DNA of 64,000 bases from Drosophila miranda (taxonomy: Eukaryota; Arthropoda; Insecta; Diptera; Drosophilidae): contig NC_046673.1 in NCBI RefSeq assembly GCF_003369915.1, positions 9,532,001 through 9,596,000 of the forward strand, read 5' to 3'. The notes beneath the pieces are model-generated. The model was not told where the DNA came from, made no database searches, and saw only the letters and a list, made by a program, of their open reading frames with translations. The position numbers were made by a program, and so were the translations under genes. Below, piece by piece: positions 23,860 through 37,757 of this stretch; the first letter of the stretch is position 1; every line of letters begins with the position of its first letter.

Positions 23860-26800
23860 ATGCCCGCTAACAAGTCGGGCGCAACTATAGCAGTGAGACC
23901 GGTAGAGATACCGGAAACCGCGACAACAAACTCATCCCATGCCGCCCCATCATCAGCAGCAGCCCCAGAGGCGTCGCCGAACGGTGGCGATGAGGCTGCC
24001 AAAGAGGCAGAGGAGCGCGAGGAGCTGCGGCTGTTTATCCACGAGCTGGGTGAGAAAATCGAGAGCAAGCGGCTGCTGCGTCAGCAAAATGCCAACATTG
24101 AGCTGCCCGGCGAGGAGTTCTTTGCCCGCCTCGACTCCAGCCTGAAGAAGAACACAGCGTTTGTGAAAAAGCTGAAAATGTTCACCACTACGCAGCTGGA
24201 GCCGCTGCTCCGTGAACTGTCCGCCTTGAATCTGAGCAAGTATATTTCGGAGATCTGTGCCGCCCTGGCGGAGGCCAAGCTCAAGATGAACGATGTACCT
24301 TCGGTGGTGATGCTATCCTCACGCCTTCACGCAACCTATGTGGACTTCGACACGCACTTCCTGGAGGCTTGGCAGAAGGTGCTGAACATCAAGGCCGAGA
24401 AGATCAGCAACCCGAGCAAGCTGCGCGTCGACCTGCGCCTCTTTGCGGAGCTGATTAGCTCGGGTGTTATCCAAATGAAGCCCGGCCTGGCCCTGCTGGG
24501 CATGGTACTGGTGCAGCTAATCGGCCAGGACAAGGACGGTCATAACAACTTCTCCATTATACTCTCGTTTTGCCGTCACTGCGGGGAGGAATATGCTGGC
24601 CTGGTGCCGCAGAAAATGCAGCAGTTGGCTCTCAAGTACGGCGTCGAGGTGCCCAAATCCGATTTCCTGGCAGCGGACAAGCAGGCAAACCTGCGCACCA
24701 TGCTCAAGGGCTACTTCAAGGCCCTGTGCAAGCATGTCCTGGCTGAGCAGACCGAACTGATGAACATGACAAAGAACATACGCCGCACGATGGAGTGCAA
24801 GGGCGAGATCTCCTCTGAGAAGCGCGAGAAGTGCGAAATGATGCAGGCGAGCTTCGACAAGCTGCTGGCCTCCGCCCAGACCCTGTCGGAGCTGTTGGCC
24901 GAGCCGCTGCCGCAGCTGGCCAAGGAGTCTGAGTGCTGCAGTCCGGGTACAGTGATTGACAACATGCTGGACAGTGCCGCCTTCGGGGTGCTCGATCCTT
25001 GGGGCGATGAGGAGACACGTGCCTTTTACACAGATCTGCCCGATCTGCGCCAGTTCCTACCCGACTTCTCTGCCCCCAAGGTGGACCTAGAGACCATGGA
25101 AGAGCCCAGCGAGCTCACCGAAGAGGCCATTGATGCCAATTTAGACGCCGAAATGGATATCGACGATCCACCCTCCACAAATTCAGATCCACCGTCTGAG
25201 AACATAGCCGAAGACCAGCCACCGCCAAGCACTCCACCCCTGCTGGCAACCACGGGCTCCTCGGCTAACGATTTGAAGCCGCAGAAAATGTGCAGCGCTT
25301 TGATGGAGCTGGGACGCCAGCAGCTGCAAAGCCAACCGCAGACCACGGCCCAGACACAGCAACAGATACGCCAGCAATTCGATATATTCCTCGTAAATCT
25401 CTTCAATTGCGTCAACAAGGAGTTAATCGACTCGGCCGCCATCGAATTTCTGCTCAACTTCAACACAAAACACCAGCGCAAGAAGCTGACCCGGACGATA
25501 TTCTCGGTGCAGCGCACCCGCCTGGATATCCTGCCCTATCTGTCGCGCTTCATGGCCATCGTTCATATGTGCAACACAGACGTGGCCGCCGATCTGTCCG
25601 AGCTGCTGCGTAAGGAGTTCAAGTGGCATATACGCAAAAAGAATCAACTGAATATCGAGTCCAAGCTAAAGATAGTGCGCTTCATTGGGGAGCAAGTGAA
25701 GTTCGGGCTCTTCAAGAAGTTCGACGCCCTCGGATGCCTCAAGATGCTGCTGCGCGACTTCCAGCATCATCAGATCGAGATGGCCTGCGCATTTGTGGAG
25801 GTGACCGGTGTCTACCTGTACAATTGTCGCGACTCCCGTCTGCTCATGAACGTCTTCCTCGACCAGATGCTTCGCCTGAAGATGGCCACAGCCATGGACT
25901 CGCGTCATGCCGCCCAAATTGAGAGTGTCTACTATCTGGTGAAGCCCCCAGAGTCGTCCAAGCGCGAATCCGCGCCACGTCCCGTTATTCACGAGTACAT
26001 ACGCCACCTGATCTTCGAGGAGCTGTGCAAGCAGAACGTCGAGCGGTGCATCAAAATGCTGCGGCGCATCAATTGGCTGGATCCGGAGACCAGCGGCTAT
26101 GCCATCAAGTGCCTAAGCAAAGCATTTCTTTTGCGCTTCCCACTCATTCGCTGCCTGGCCGATCTGGTGTCCGGCCTCAGCTCTTACCAGCCCCGGGCCG
26201 TCACCATTGTCATTGACAATGTGTTCGAGGACATACGCGCCGGCCTCGAGATCCATTCGCCGCGTATGGCCCAGCGTCGCATAGCCATGGCCAAGTATTT
26301 GGGCGAAATGTACAACTACAAGCTGGTGGAGTCCACACACATTCTGAATACCCTGTACTCGATTATCTCGCTGGGTGTGTCCACGGATCAGAGCGTGGTG
26401 TCGCCGTTGGATCCGCCGGACAGCCTGTTTCGCCTGAAGCTGGCGTGCATGCTTCTCGACACCTGCGGCCCCTACTTCACCAGCCAGGCCACGCGCAAGA
26501 AGTAAGTGGAACCAAGAAGGAGAGGGGAAGGAAACACCCACCTAATCACTCACTTTCTTGCTTGTTTGTCTGTTTCAGGCTGGACTATTTCCTGGTTTTT
26601 TTCCAGCACTATTACTGGTTCAAGAAGTCCCATCCCGTATTCTGCAGGGATAATGCGAGCTCTGCGGATCTCTTTCCCATACTGGTTGATCACACATATC
26701 GCGACTGTCTGAGCGCTGTCCGTCCCAAGCTGAAGCTGTACACTAGCCTGGAGCAGGCCAAGGAGTCCATCGATCAGTTGCAGGAGAGACTCTTCCCCCA

Positions 26801-27682
26801 TCTGAAATCGCATGCCAGCGATCCAAATCTGACCAGCATCAATGAGAACAGCGAGCTAGACGAGGGCGTAAGTAGATTTGAACTCTCTTGATTCCATTCG
26901 ATGATTCACGGCGTTGACCATTTTCACAGCCCACTGACGAGGACTCTGGCTCCTCGAACGATCAGCGGGAGCGTCAGGCTGCCGGCCTGGAGCCGGAGCA
27001 GAGCAACGAATGTACAGAAAACGAGACCGATGTGCCACTGGGACCACCGCCACCGCCGGAATGGTCCAAGGAGGACTTGGATTTCGAGCAGCAATACGAG
27101 AGAATGACTACCGATTCGTACCAGGAACGGCTCAAGGAGCCCGTCAAGGCTACTGCCAAGGACATACCCGTACCCATGATGGCGCGTCTGCAGAAGAAGT
27201 CGTACGAGCAGATCACAGCTGGCCAGATCTCAAAGGTAGTCAGTTGTCCAGACCTGCCTCCTCGCTCGCCAGCACCCGATCTGCCCGAGGGCTCTGGCAA
27301 GGCACCGCCCGTAAATGCAGGAGGTGCAGGAAATGCAGCAGGACCGCCAGCGGCAGCAGGAGGAGGAGCAGCAGCTGTTCCATTTGTGCTGATGGTGCGC
27401 GGCAACAGGGGCGGCAAGCAGCAGTTTAAATCGTTTGTCTGTGCCTCAGACTCCCACTTGGCCATCAATCTGAAGGTGCAAGAGCAGAAGATACGCGAGG
27501 AGAAGGAAAAGGTGAAGCGCCTCACACTGAACATCACCGAGCGCATAGAGGAGGAGGACTATCAGGAGTCGCTCCTGCCGCCGCAGCATCGAAATTTCAC
27601 TCAGAGCTACTACCAGAAGCCCAACAAAAACAAGTTCAAACACCAAAAGGGCGCCCCCGATGCGGATCTCATATTTCACTGA
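23860..27682 (+). CDS. Upf2: Upf2, nonsense-mediated mRNA decay factor
   Basis: Three exons, 23860-26501, 26579-26867 and 26930-27682, join in phase to give 1227 residues; the fly protein is of similar size. Upf2 bridges Upf3 at exon junctions to the helicase Upf1 and stimulates it, mainly in the cytoplasm. The N-terminus is Ala/Ser/Glu-rich. Three MIF4G domains can be placed at about residues 105-370, 475-665 and 690-900. An acidic region follows, and then the Upf1-binding tail with VRGNRGGKQQFKSF, a basic helix KVKRLTLNITER, EEDYQESL and the end KGAPDADLIF, all as in human UPF2. I start at the ATG at 23860 (MPANKSG) because the upstream in-frame codons lack an ATG. It is tail-to-tail with mys. 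Confidence 0.96.
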
Positions 27683-30078
27683 GACGCCCAGCAGCTACAG
27701 ACAGCCTCAGGCCGATTCTGGGCCACAGATCCCAGACCAATCCAAGTCAAGCTAACAATCAGGGAATGCACACACTGGCATCGCAGTAACCATGGGTAAA
27801 GCGGATGATGGACGATGGATGGTGCCCCCAACAACGTTCAAGTTTACGAAATATTGAAATATTGTAACAGGGAATACGAATAGGGAAAATGTGCTCCAAG
27901 AGTCCGTGATGCTCTGACTGCAGGAACCTACATACACTTCCACATCCACACCGTGTCTCATGTCCATGCTTAAGTCCAATCCTCAGGCACAGGACATCTG
28001 GACATACACGTTTTTATACCGTACTTAAGTTGAGTTCCCACCACAGCGCTCATCCGCTTTGACCCATCGCCAGCGCGCTAGCAAGCCCAGGAGATTCTAC
28101 ACTCATTGCCAATGCCATGCCCCACGCAAGCACAGATCGAGCGGCATGGCAGCTCAAGAAATTATAAGGCCCTCCCCCATCCGATACCCTCCGCTATGGT
28201 GTACATAAAGAGCAGATCAGAGTATAAATTAACCATACACATAGTAGTACGTACGATTGCCTAGACTTGTTTTAAAAACCGCCCCTCTGCTGAAGAGCAA
28301 CACAATCGATTGATACATATATAGAAATGCATATATACCATAAACCATATACCATATATGTATGTTGTAAATATATGCATCCGTACATACCATACCCGAA
28401 ACCACCCAAACCGATGGCTGTTCCCACACTTAAACCTGCGCCCACACAAGAGATAAAGAATATACCATAATTTCATTTAGATCGGGGGGAATATCTATAT
28501 AGATTCGATATATTTACATACATATATACACGCGCATGTATAGTAGCTGGGCTCCATCCTTCCTGTCCCCCTTGCACCCTTGCCCCTTAATGTTTTGACT
28601 GGACTTTGACACATTAAAATAGTACATCCCCAAGAATCGTTTGGTTTGTTTTACTTGTTTTTCGTTTTATTTGATTTCCTCTAAAATTAGCGTCAAACAA
28701 TTTGATTTTCTTCTTCTTAACCATCTTATTTTTGTATATTGCCAGTGTATTGGTATTCGTTAAATAAAATGACTCCAAAATGTTTTACGCTTCTTTTTTT
28801 TTTTGCTTATTTTTTGCTTGTTTATACAAATGTTTTTTTCGTTCGTTTGTTTTACTTTTAAAATGTTAATCAGTAATCAGTACAAATGGCAAAAGATATA
28901 ATATTTATATAGTAGTATTAATTCACTATTAATGAACGAAAATCAATTCAAAACAAAACACACACAAAAGAGACTATCTCTATATTCTCATAAATACAAA
29001 GAAAATTAAAAACTAAAAAAAAAATTAAAAACGTACAAAATGAGTTCAAAACGAAAATGAAAATCGTATAGAAATCAAATTCCCGGTCGCACTCTTGCAT
29101 TTTAGATTAACAATTACAAAAGCTTAAATGTTAATATACGCTTAAATATTACAATTTTAAAGTTAGATTTATTTTTTTTTCATTTTTAACAAAAGAAAAC
29201 ACATTTAGACATCAGAGGGTGGGGCCGTTTCGGTGCAGGCAGGCAGGGAGTTAAGTCATTTTCAATACAATTTGCAATATATTGCCTTTAAAAGAGTGAT
29301 ACACATACAAATATATATACATATATATAATATATATATAAATGTAATGTAAATGTAAATAAAACGTACAAAAACACATTGCGCTTAAAAACTACTCGAA
29401 AGAAGTGTTCGAAAAGAAATCAATAGAAAGAATATCAAAATCAATGGAATACAAATTATAAGAAACAAATAATTAGAAATAAAATACAAACAAAAATTCA
29501 TGTGCTGGCTGGATAATTTGTTGGGGGTAATGGGTGGGTTCTGCTGAACTGCTGAACACAGATGTCATTATATAAATCATAAATCATAATCATCTATTCC
29601 TAATAATAATCGTTTCGTAGTTCATTTTCTTGGCTGTTTGTTTGTGCTGTCTGTTTCTGTTGGCTCTCTGTAGACGGAAGCTCTCTATACAATATATGTG
29701 TATATATGGATTTTACAAGTCTAAAACATTTTATAGCAAGGCACACATCGTTTGCTCGTTAAGTATACGCATTGTATAAAGGCTGCCCTCGAAGGGGGTG
29801 GGTGTTGCGGGGGGTGTATATATATAGCTCTATATCTGTATATATAAATTTGACTTAGTTTAGAACGCGTTTCAGTGGCAGTTGACTTCAACAGGAAACT
29901 ATCGGGCGCAGCTTTTGTTGAGTTAGATTTAGATATTAATTGGGGGAAGAGACACACAGACACTCTTGTGTCTCGTGCCTCGTGTCTCTCCCCAGGCACA
30001 AACAATCCATCCATGGATGACACAGAATTTTTCACTAATATTTAGTTAGATGGTGGATAGTGAATCCAGTTGATTTGA
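27683..30078. other. 3' UTRs of convergent Upf2 and mys
   Basis: Non-coding. The plus-strand half would be the Upf2 3' UTR. The T-rich and A-rich sequence from about 28640 to 30078 suits a long mys 3' UTR read on the minus strand, with minus-strand AATAAA (TTTATT) near 28665. Boundaries are not certain. No RNA gene was seen. Confidence 0.45.
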
Positions 30079-33000
30079 TTATTTGCCCGCATACATGGGA
30101 TTCTTGAAGGTGGAGGTGGCCTGCTTGTAAATGGGATTCTCGCCCTAAAAGAAAAAGGAAGACAGACAGATCATCAGAATAACGAACGAGCAAGCATGAG
30201 CAAGTATTTTCAATGACTTACCGCATTCCATTTGGCATTCATGCTCTCCTTCTCGAAGCGGGCAAATTCACGGCGATCGTGTATGGTGGTGAGCAGCTTC
30301 CAGAGCAGGAGAATGGCCAGGCCCACGAGCACAATGGCGGCGATGACGCCGAGCACGATGCCCAGCATAAAGACCTTGGGCGGGCACTCCTTCTCCTCCT
30401 GGGCATGGACCACCAGCTCGCCCTGTTCGCTGTACTTGAACATGAACTTGCAGTCATCCTCGTCGAAAAATGTGCACATCTGCTCGTCCTTGTGCTCATC
30501 GATTGTCACCTTCTCAACGCCCACCGGCGTGAAGGCCGTGCAGTTGCGGGCACAATCATCCACGTTCTTCAGCACTCCGGTGTGGTACATCTGGCACTGT
30601 ACGCAATCCTTCAGCTCCTGACAGCGGCCCGAGCAAGTCGGGCACTTCTCACAGTGGCGGCCAGAGTAGCGGCCTTGGTCGTTGGCCGTGCACTTGCAGA
30701 CGCCACACTCGCAGGTGCCGTGACCGGAGCAGAGCTCGCCACCGCCGGGCGGTATGCAGGTGTCGTTGGAGGCCTGGCAGGCACAGCTACTGCCCGTCCA
30801 TCCGGGCTTGCATACACAACGGCCGCAGTCGCAGGTGCCGTGATCGGGCCCAGAGCATAGCTGGTTCTTGTTACGCTCGCAGCTAAAGTTCTCGCACTCG
30901 CAGAACTTGCCAGTGATTACCTCCTCCGGATTGGGTCGCTTGAAGCACTCACAGAAGCCGCACACGCAATTGCCGCGTCCGCTGCAGTCCACATTGGTGG
31001 TGTTGTCCGCCCGGCAGCTGGCATCGTTGTTGATCGTTGAGTTCATGTCCGATACGGAGCACTCGCAGGTGTTGCCAAAATGATGCTCGCCACAGTCACA
31101 GATGCCGCACATGTAGGTGCCGTAGTTGTTGCAGTGCGGCGAATGCTCCTCATACCCAATGGAGCCGGGATGTTCGCAGGGGCAGGAGCAGAGCATTTCC
31201 AGTTTGATCACCATGCTCTCGTTGATGCCAACGGGATAGATCTGGATAACCTGATTCCAGTCGCGTGGATCCTCCGGGCACTTCAACACCTGGATCTGGG
31301 CCGTGAAGCTCACCTGCTTGCCCACCGTCAGGTTGTCGCATTTGGAGGTCTGGATCTCGGGTCCGTTTGTCAAACAGGACGAGAAGTACGTAATCTTCAC
31401 GTCGCCTGTGGCATTGTCCTTCATCTCTACCGACGAGGAGATTTTCTGTAATTGTATAGTTATAGTTTTTACAGTTCAGAGAGCATAAAGAGTTACTGTT
31501 CACTCACGTTGTACTCCTTCTGCACCAGATCGACCACATTGGACGAATCATTCGAGAGGATGGCCGCCGAGGAGCCCTGAACGTGGGCGGCCAGTTTCTC
31601 GTACACGGTATACTGCGAATTGGTCACCGCAAAGATGATGTTGATGGCATTCTCCTTGACCTTCTGGTTGATTTGCGAGATGCTCGGATAGTCCTGAATC
31701 ACCGAATGCGTGTACATGCCCTGCAGATCCAGATGGCATTCGCCATCGTTGGGCGCTATCACGCCACCCAGTTTGCCATCGCCCGCATAATGGAAGCCGG
31801 CGTCCGTGGAGAAGACGAGCAGGCGACGGGCCTGCTCACGCCATCCCACCTGCTGGCGGCAGGCAATGGCCTGCATAATGGCATCGAATCCGCCCTCGGG
31901 CGCATCGAGATTACCAGAGACAGCGGCATCTTTCACCTCGTTCTGTGCTCAGGCGAATAGAAAAACAGGATTAGTTATTTGTTGGGTCGTTGTTGATGGG
32001 TTTTAGCAGTGTTGTTCGAGCAGTTAGCCAAGGAGAAAGCAAGTGAAAGTGAGAGGGAGAGATGTGGAAGAAGAGAAGTAGGAATTTTAGACCACCTCCG
32101 ATTCGGTTCTATCAATATTAGTCAAGATAAGGGGTGTCGGCTCTATGCCCGATAAGATACAGTATGCATACATGACGAACTGTTGCTCTGTTCAAGGTTC
32201 CATTATCAAGAAACAAGGGTTTCCATAGAAGCCATACAGTATATATATTTAGGCATAACTTTACGATATTTGAAATTCAATCGGTTCTATGGTTTCATGA
32301 CATCATACTCGATCGATCAATAGGTCAATCGGTCTCATATTTTTAGCGATACAATGAGCATATTAAGGGCAAAAATATAGGCCAATACTGGAAGCTATTT
32401 GCTAGTCGTTCTCTTAAAGTTTCATGATCATATAGGGGCTAGAACCTGTTTGGAATTGGCTCAAAGATTGATCTTCCCTGATCTTAGGGCGAAGAACTGC
32501 TGGACAGTCTGTTTGGCACAAGCCAGAGGCCATAGCCTTGCATACTGTTTCTCAGTGGTAGGGATCATAGTAGTGGGAGAGGGATATATGTGTGGTAGAG
32601 GATATATGAAGGTGTTAAATAGATAACAGAAATAGCACGCAATGCAACAACGATTCGTTCCAATGCCCATGCATATATCAAGTTTAAATATAGATAAGGA
32701 ACACAGTGTATACTATATAGAATTAGATATAGATAAGTAGCATGCCAAAACCATATAAAGTCCCAAGCAACGTGCAAACTATCATAAATTAAAATTAGAG
32801 TAAAAATAATGAATAAAATCAAAAAATAATATGTTAAATGGGTTGCTAATGCAATGCCAAATATGCATGTTATGTTTTTGTCTCGGACGTGTGTTAGATC
32901 CGATCCGATCCGATCCAATCCGATATAGACCTGGATCTGGATCTGGCGCATGACGACGACTTACAGAGAATCTATATGTGTCCGTGCTCAGGCCCATTAT

Positions 33001-35153
33001 GTTTCGATAGCCATAGGGAGCAGCGCATTTGGGGCATGGCTCCTCCAGGCTAATTTAGTTTTTAATTTGTATTTTTTTTTTGGTTTTTGAATTTTGTATA
33101 ATATTTTGGAAAGAGTATATAGTGACATAGAGATATAGAAAGAGTGATATAAATGATAGATAGAGAGAAAGAGAGAGAGAGAGAGAAACACAAAAGAAAA
33201 ATTGTATAAAAATGTTTAGACGACATCGAGAAAGTGCATTAAATTACGATAAATAATACGATACGAATGCAATACGATTTATATTTGTACGAGTATGTAG
33301 TATAATAGATCCCCCCCATTCCATCTGCCTGAATGGTAGGATTTTCCACAACAAACACACACACACACTTAATGATACAATATATAGCTCTTACGATCTA
33401 TTGTATGTGCGAAATATCATAAATATATAGTGGTATATATGTATATAGCATAATAATCATAAGCAGGGATATGGTATACGTATTAGTTATAGGGTTAGAA
33501 GGACGCCACAAACATAAGCAAGAAATGAGTAGGGATAGGGGATATGGGGATATGGATATATGTATTTGGTGCAGGCATAGCTATATATATATATATGTAG
33601 TTATAGATTGATTAATTGTCTCTTACAGAGAAGCTTTCGGTGTTATTGTTGAGTGGCATGTGATTGCGGTAACCATAGGGAGCCTTGCAGTTATCGCAGG
33701 GATGCTCGAGTCTACAAATTCCGATTCCGATTCGGATTCATTGGATGGTGTTGTTTTTTTGTTGTAGTTTGTTGTTGTTGTTGTTGTTGGTGTACATGAT
33801 GTTGTTGTAATATATATATATATATGGTGTATATATATCATATAAATTATCAAAAGTTAGTGAATTGATTTAATAAAATTAGATAAATTAGGTTAAAAGT
33901 CAGTTTATAATATAAAGCTTAAACATAAGTAAATACTATGTATGTAGGTACGGATAAGGATATTTATTCATGAGAATATAATCATCAACAGCAGCTCAAA
34001 AGATTTCGCATCTTTCGATCAATATTTAATGAGTTTTTTTAGGTTAGAAATTTTTAGAAGGGAAATTCTACCAAAAGGAGAGGCTTGGCTGTATGGCTGT
34101 TATGGCGAAAACTCTTGACGCTGCGTTAGGTCATAGCCTGACTCAACAATTACTCATACTTAGGATCCAATCGACTATATAAACGTATACAATCAGCGGC
34201 CGGCTCCAGAGAAATACTCATGAGTCATCGCTGGTCCATCAAAAGACCGATACTCGTAATCTTTTGGTTGGTAATCCTAAAACCTAATTTCTATTCTGTT
34301 TTGCTCCATCTTGGATGGTACTCACTTCTTGGGAATGGTGGACACATAGGGCATGAGCACCTTGTCCACAAACGAACCGAAGCCCAGGCGGAAATTCGAT
34401 GTGATGCTCTTCATGGTCTCCGACAGCTTGTCGCCCAGGGCAGACAGCTTCTCTTTGTCATCCTCCATGGACTTGGAGAGGTCCATCAAGTAGTAGAGAT
34501 CCACGGGATAGCCCTCGGCCTGGGTGTAGCTCACCTTCAGGTTGTGGACTTGATCTGTTAACAGAAAAGACAGCCGCCGGATTAGGGGCGGGCTTCGAAT
34601 GTGGATCCCGGACTGACTTACTGATGCGCAACTTCAGGTTTACAGACTGGGGTTTGATTTGGACAATCTCGCCGGAGCTGGCCGACCATCCAGAGTATTG
34701 GGAGCCATAGGAACTGGCGCTGGAGCTGGAGGAGGAGGAGGAGGAACTCTGATGATAGGAGCTGCCGCCAGAGATGTACTGACCACCGCCGCCGGCGGCG
34801 CCACCGCCGCCAAAGCCACCGGCCGAGCCATAGGCTTGACTCTCGCCAGCTAGCGTCAGGTTCTTGTTGATGAGAATTTGCTCCGAGGTGTCGGGATTCC
34901 AGACGAACTGCTCGGGACAGACATCCGGCGAAGTGTGCTGGAAACAGCGCGATCGCCCCTCAAAGTTTGGCTGCATGCACCACGCACAGCTCTGGGTCTG
35001 GATGCACGTGTGGCACTTGTCCTTGCCGCTGCACGGATTCTGGACTAGCTTCCCCGCCAGCTGGCACTGCACCAGGCAGGCGTGCATCAGGGCCAGGACC
35101 ATGACCGATAGCACCGCCAAATGGCAGCTCTTTTTTGTCTTTGCGACGTACAT
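30079..35153 (-). CDS. mys: Myospheroid, integrin beta-PS subunit
   Basis: Coding exons on the minus strand are 34622-35153, 34326-34554, then either 33627-33711 or 32965-33049, then 31508-31942, 30222-31445 and 30079-30144. The total is 856 residues, near the 846 of the D. melanogaster protein. It pairs with alpha-PS chains to link extracellular matrix to the cytoskeleton. Seen in order: a signal peptide (about 1-31), cysteine-rich PSI domain, a Gly/Ser-rich insert (about 108-155), the beta-A domain with MIDAS D202-x-S204-x-S206 in the context [10 protein letters not shown], four cysteine-rich I-EGF modules, a transmembrane helix, and a cytoplasmic tail with [16 protein letters not shown] and NPMY for talin and kindlin. 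The last exon carries both NPxY motifs. All splice sites are canonical. The gene looks intact. Confidence 0.97.
31943..32964 (-). other. mys intron after the alternative exons
   Basis: An AT-rich intron with no recognised gene. Together with the 577 bp between the two alternative exons (33050-33626) and the 614 bp before them (33712-34325) it forms the region where alternative exon choice must be controlled. The short direct repeat GATCCGATCCGATCCGATCC near 32898 may form structure. Confidence 0.7.
32965..33049 (-). other. mys: mys alternative exon, 3'-most version
   Basis: An 85-nt exon bounded by AATTTAG and GTAAGT, paralogous to the exon at 33627-33711. It adds 28 residues beginning [17 protein letters not shown] and ending DTYRFS. 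The core APYGYRN is shared, while the C-x-x-C loop and the distal half differ. A GATCC/GGATCT repeat at about 32900-32945 lies just beyond its donor. Confidence 0.9.
33627..33711 (-). other. mys: mys alternative exon, 5'-most version
   Basis: An 85-nt exon bounded by TTTGTAG and GTAAGA. After completing a lysine codon it adds 28 residues beginning [17 protein letters not shown] and ending TESFS. It occupies the same phase and position as the exon at 32965-33049, so only one can be used per transcript. The encoded segment covers the C-x-x-C specificity-determining loop of the beta-A domain, which shapes ligand choice. D. melanogaster mys is known to use two alternative exons 4. Confidence 0.9.
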
Positions 35154-35762
35154 TATCGTTGCTCTTGTCTCCCCGTCTCTCTCTCTCTCTCTGTGTGTTG
35201 TCTGCTGCTCTTATTCTTAGCCGTTGCTCGGCTCTCTATCTCTGTCGCACCTCTCACTCGCTCGCTGTCAGCCTTCTCAGTCGTTTTTGTGCGGCTGCAA
35301 AAGAACAAAAAAATAACTGCAATTGAGTGATCGAGTTTGTTTTCCAATTGGAGTATATCCGTTAGGAATTGCATCGCATGTATGCATGTGTGTGTGTGTT
35401 TGGGTGTGTATATGCACTCTGGTCACACCGCTGGCATCCGCGAGTTTCCATTAATCTTCCATACATTTGTGTGTCAGAAGATATCATACCCCGTACTCTC
35501 AGGACGTACGGGTAGGTTGGAAACTTTTTTGAATTAATTATAATTTTTTAATTATGCAAAAACTGAACGAACATTTTAGCCTTAACTTATTTTCAACTTG
35601 TTCTTAAGAGGGTATCGCTAAAGCCGGTTTGTCGTTTACTGTTTACTTTGTTTAGTTTTTGCCTTGTGCTGTCTTTCTACCTTTGCGTTTAATTATATAT
35701 TTCCCCGCCCCGTTATCGGGCCAGCGTATGAAATGGAACATCATCACGGCCAGATGACTCAT

Positions 35763-35798
<36 letters not shown>

Positions 35799-37543
35799 AG
35801 CACTCGCTCTCGCATTTGCAGCTATACCTACATGTGTGTGTGTGTGTGTGTTTGCTCCACTCAATATTTGTGCCAAAGAGGATAGAGTGGACACCTTGGA
35901 GCTGTCAATGGCCCTCACTGACTCCTCTTCTCATTCAGCATTCGCTAGCGACACTTGCTCACTCCGCCTCTCATTCATAATTCCCTCGCTAGCACGCATT
36001 TCCCCCCCTGTCATTCATCATACACTACCACTCCTCAAAGTCCTTATTCCCTGTTTTCCCTTTGGCCATTCCTCTCCACATTCCTTATTCTACCACTCAC
36101 TCAAGCTCGTCCACCCGCTCACTCCCCCTCTCATTCATCATTTAGTCACTCCCTCTCTTTTTCCTGAATCCCCCGACTTTTCACTCTCTTCCATAAGGAA
36201 ATGCAAAACGTAAACAAAGGTCGGCCGCAGAGAGGATGAATGTGAGTTGTGCAAAAGAGAGAGACGAGACCCAAACAATGCCAGCTCTTTGTGAGTGCAC
36301 TCCCTAAGAGGGTGTTACGGGGTTCGGGCCACTTCCGAATGGCTCAGCATGTCTTCCGGGAACCCGCGCATGATGAATCCGGTCACTCGACTGAAATCGC
36401 CCGTAATGATTCATTCCAATTCAATAACAGAACAGATTTTCAATGCAATCTCAGAAGGGCTGGCTTCTTTCTCACTTTGCCATTGCCTGCAGCTACATAT
36501 GCAGACATATGTATGCGTGTGGGTGAGTAGGTCTATATATAGCCGCCCACGCACAGGGGAGACGCTATTTGCGAGATTCGTGCTGCCGCCACCGCCGAAA
36601 AAAACTGAATCCCACATCTGCAAACAGGGTGAGAGGTGGGGGTAGGGGTATTGGAAGTGTTGCGATCAGCTTTGGCCATTGCTTTTGGATCACCCCGCTG
36701 AATCTCCACTGTGCGGCCCGCCTACAGACCAACAGACAAACATCTGCGGCACATAAATGTGGGCGTACTAGTTCCAACGCTGCCAGAGGGCGCACACTGT
36801 CTCTCCTTCTCATTGAAAATCATGTTGTGTCTGGTGTCTGGGGAGAGGGGGGTAAGAGGTGGAGTGGGGATCGCAATGGAGATAAAGAGTAATCAACAAC
36901 TGCGTCAACATTTGAGGCGTACGGCCGATCTTTAAACTTAAAAAAAAAACTGTCACACCAGGCAGAGTACACCCTGTAGAGGATTCAGCAAGCCAAATAA
37001 GATATATATTTCTGTGTCAGTGTCTGTGTGCGTGTGTCGTCATTGCGAATGAAATCATCAGAGCAATACACAGAGAGAGCACACAGCACATATCCAGTTT
37101 TACGGTTTTTTGTGTGTGGATGACTTCTTTTTTGGTCAATTGCAGTCAAAATTGATAGCATTTCTTACGTAATTTCACTACTTTTAAGATATTTCACTCG
37201 CGCTCTAGCCGCTCGCACCACTTGAAATCAATGTTTGATGCGTTTTCAATTGGATTTCGAACAATGTATTTCCATCAGGGGCGGGTTTGCGCCTTTTATT
37301 TTGATTTTCTCGCACACTTGTGGAGTTGCTTGCCCACACAAAACACACACACACGCATGCACCGCAGAAGCTGACTCAGTGAACTATCACTACTAGCACT
37401 TCTTTTCATGTACACATATATAAGGTATTTGTACCTAGTCAGCGTTTTGAAACAAAAAATAACACAAGAATTGTTGAAAAGAATATAAAATTATTACTAT
37501 TTTATCGCCACCAACGGTGTTCGCACTTCCACTTAGATTTAAC
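35154..37543. promoter_or_regulatory. mys upstream region, 5' UTR and intergenic DNA
   Basis: Non-coding. The CT-rich run at about 35160-35290 adjoins the mys start and probably includes its 5' UTR and promoter. CA and TG repeats lie at about 35766-35797 and 35833-35851, and CACTC-rich sequence at about 35940-36180. None of the open frames has coding character. A break in synteny with D. melanogaster must lie between here and the array. Confidence 0.5.
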
Positions 37544-37757
37544 CAGTGTGACCGCGGACTTATCGATAAAATATACCGACCGACCCTCAGAAATATACCG
37601 AAACGTACCGTCTCATTTTGAAAATATACCTTAAATATACTGACGAATTCAAGTGATATTTTACATATTCTTCGTTTTTGATCTTCCGTGGAATATTACT
37701 AGCTAGATAGAACTCTCAACCATGCCCACATCATTTTATCCGATTAATGAATCAATT
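37544..37757 (-). repeat. Left 214-bp inverted repeat with Motif 1 at its outer end
   Basis: The reverse complement matches 39631-39844 over its whole 214 bp at roughly four-fifths identity by eye. The outermost 20 bases, CAGTGTGACCGCGGACTTAT, are perfectly inverted at the right end. It contains a TATCGATA (DRE) site, two GGTATATTT-like phrases and, in reverse, core-promoter Motif 1 (CGGTCACACTG). It lies outside the tandem units and pairs with the repeat in unit 1, enclosing the first TFIIA-S gene in a 2301-bp segment. Confidence 0.7.

Noticed and set aside
30213-30860. 215-codon plus-strand frame over mys
   Set aside because: It is a shadow of the cysteine-rich integrin exon.
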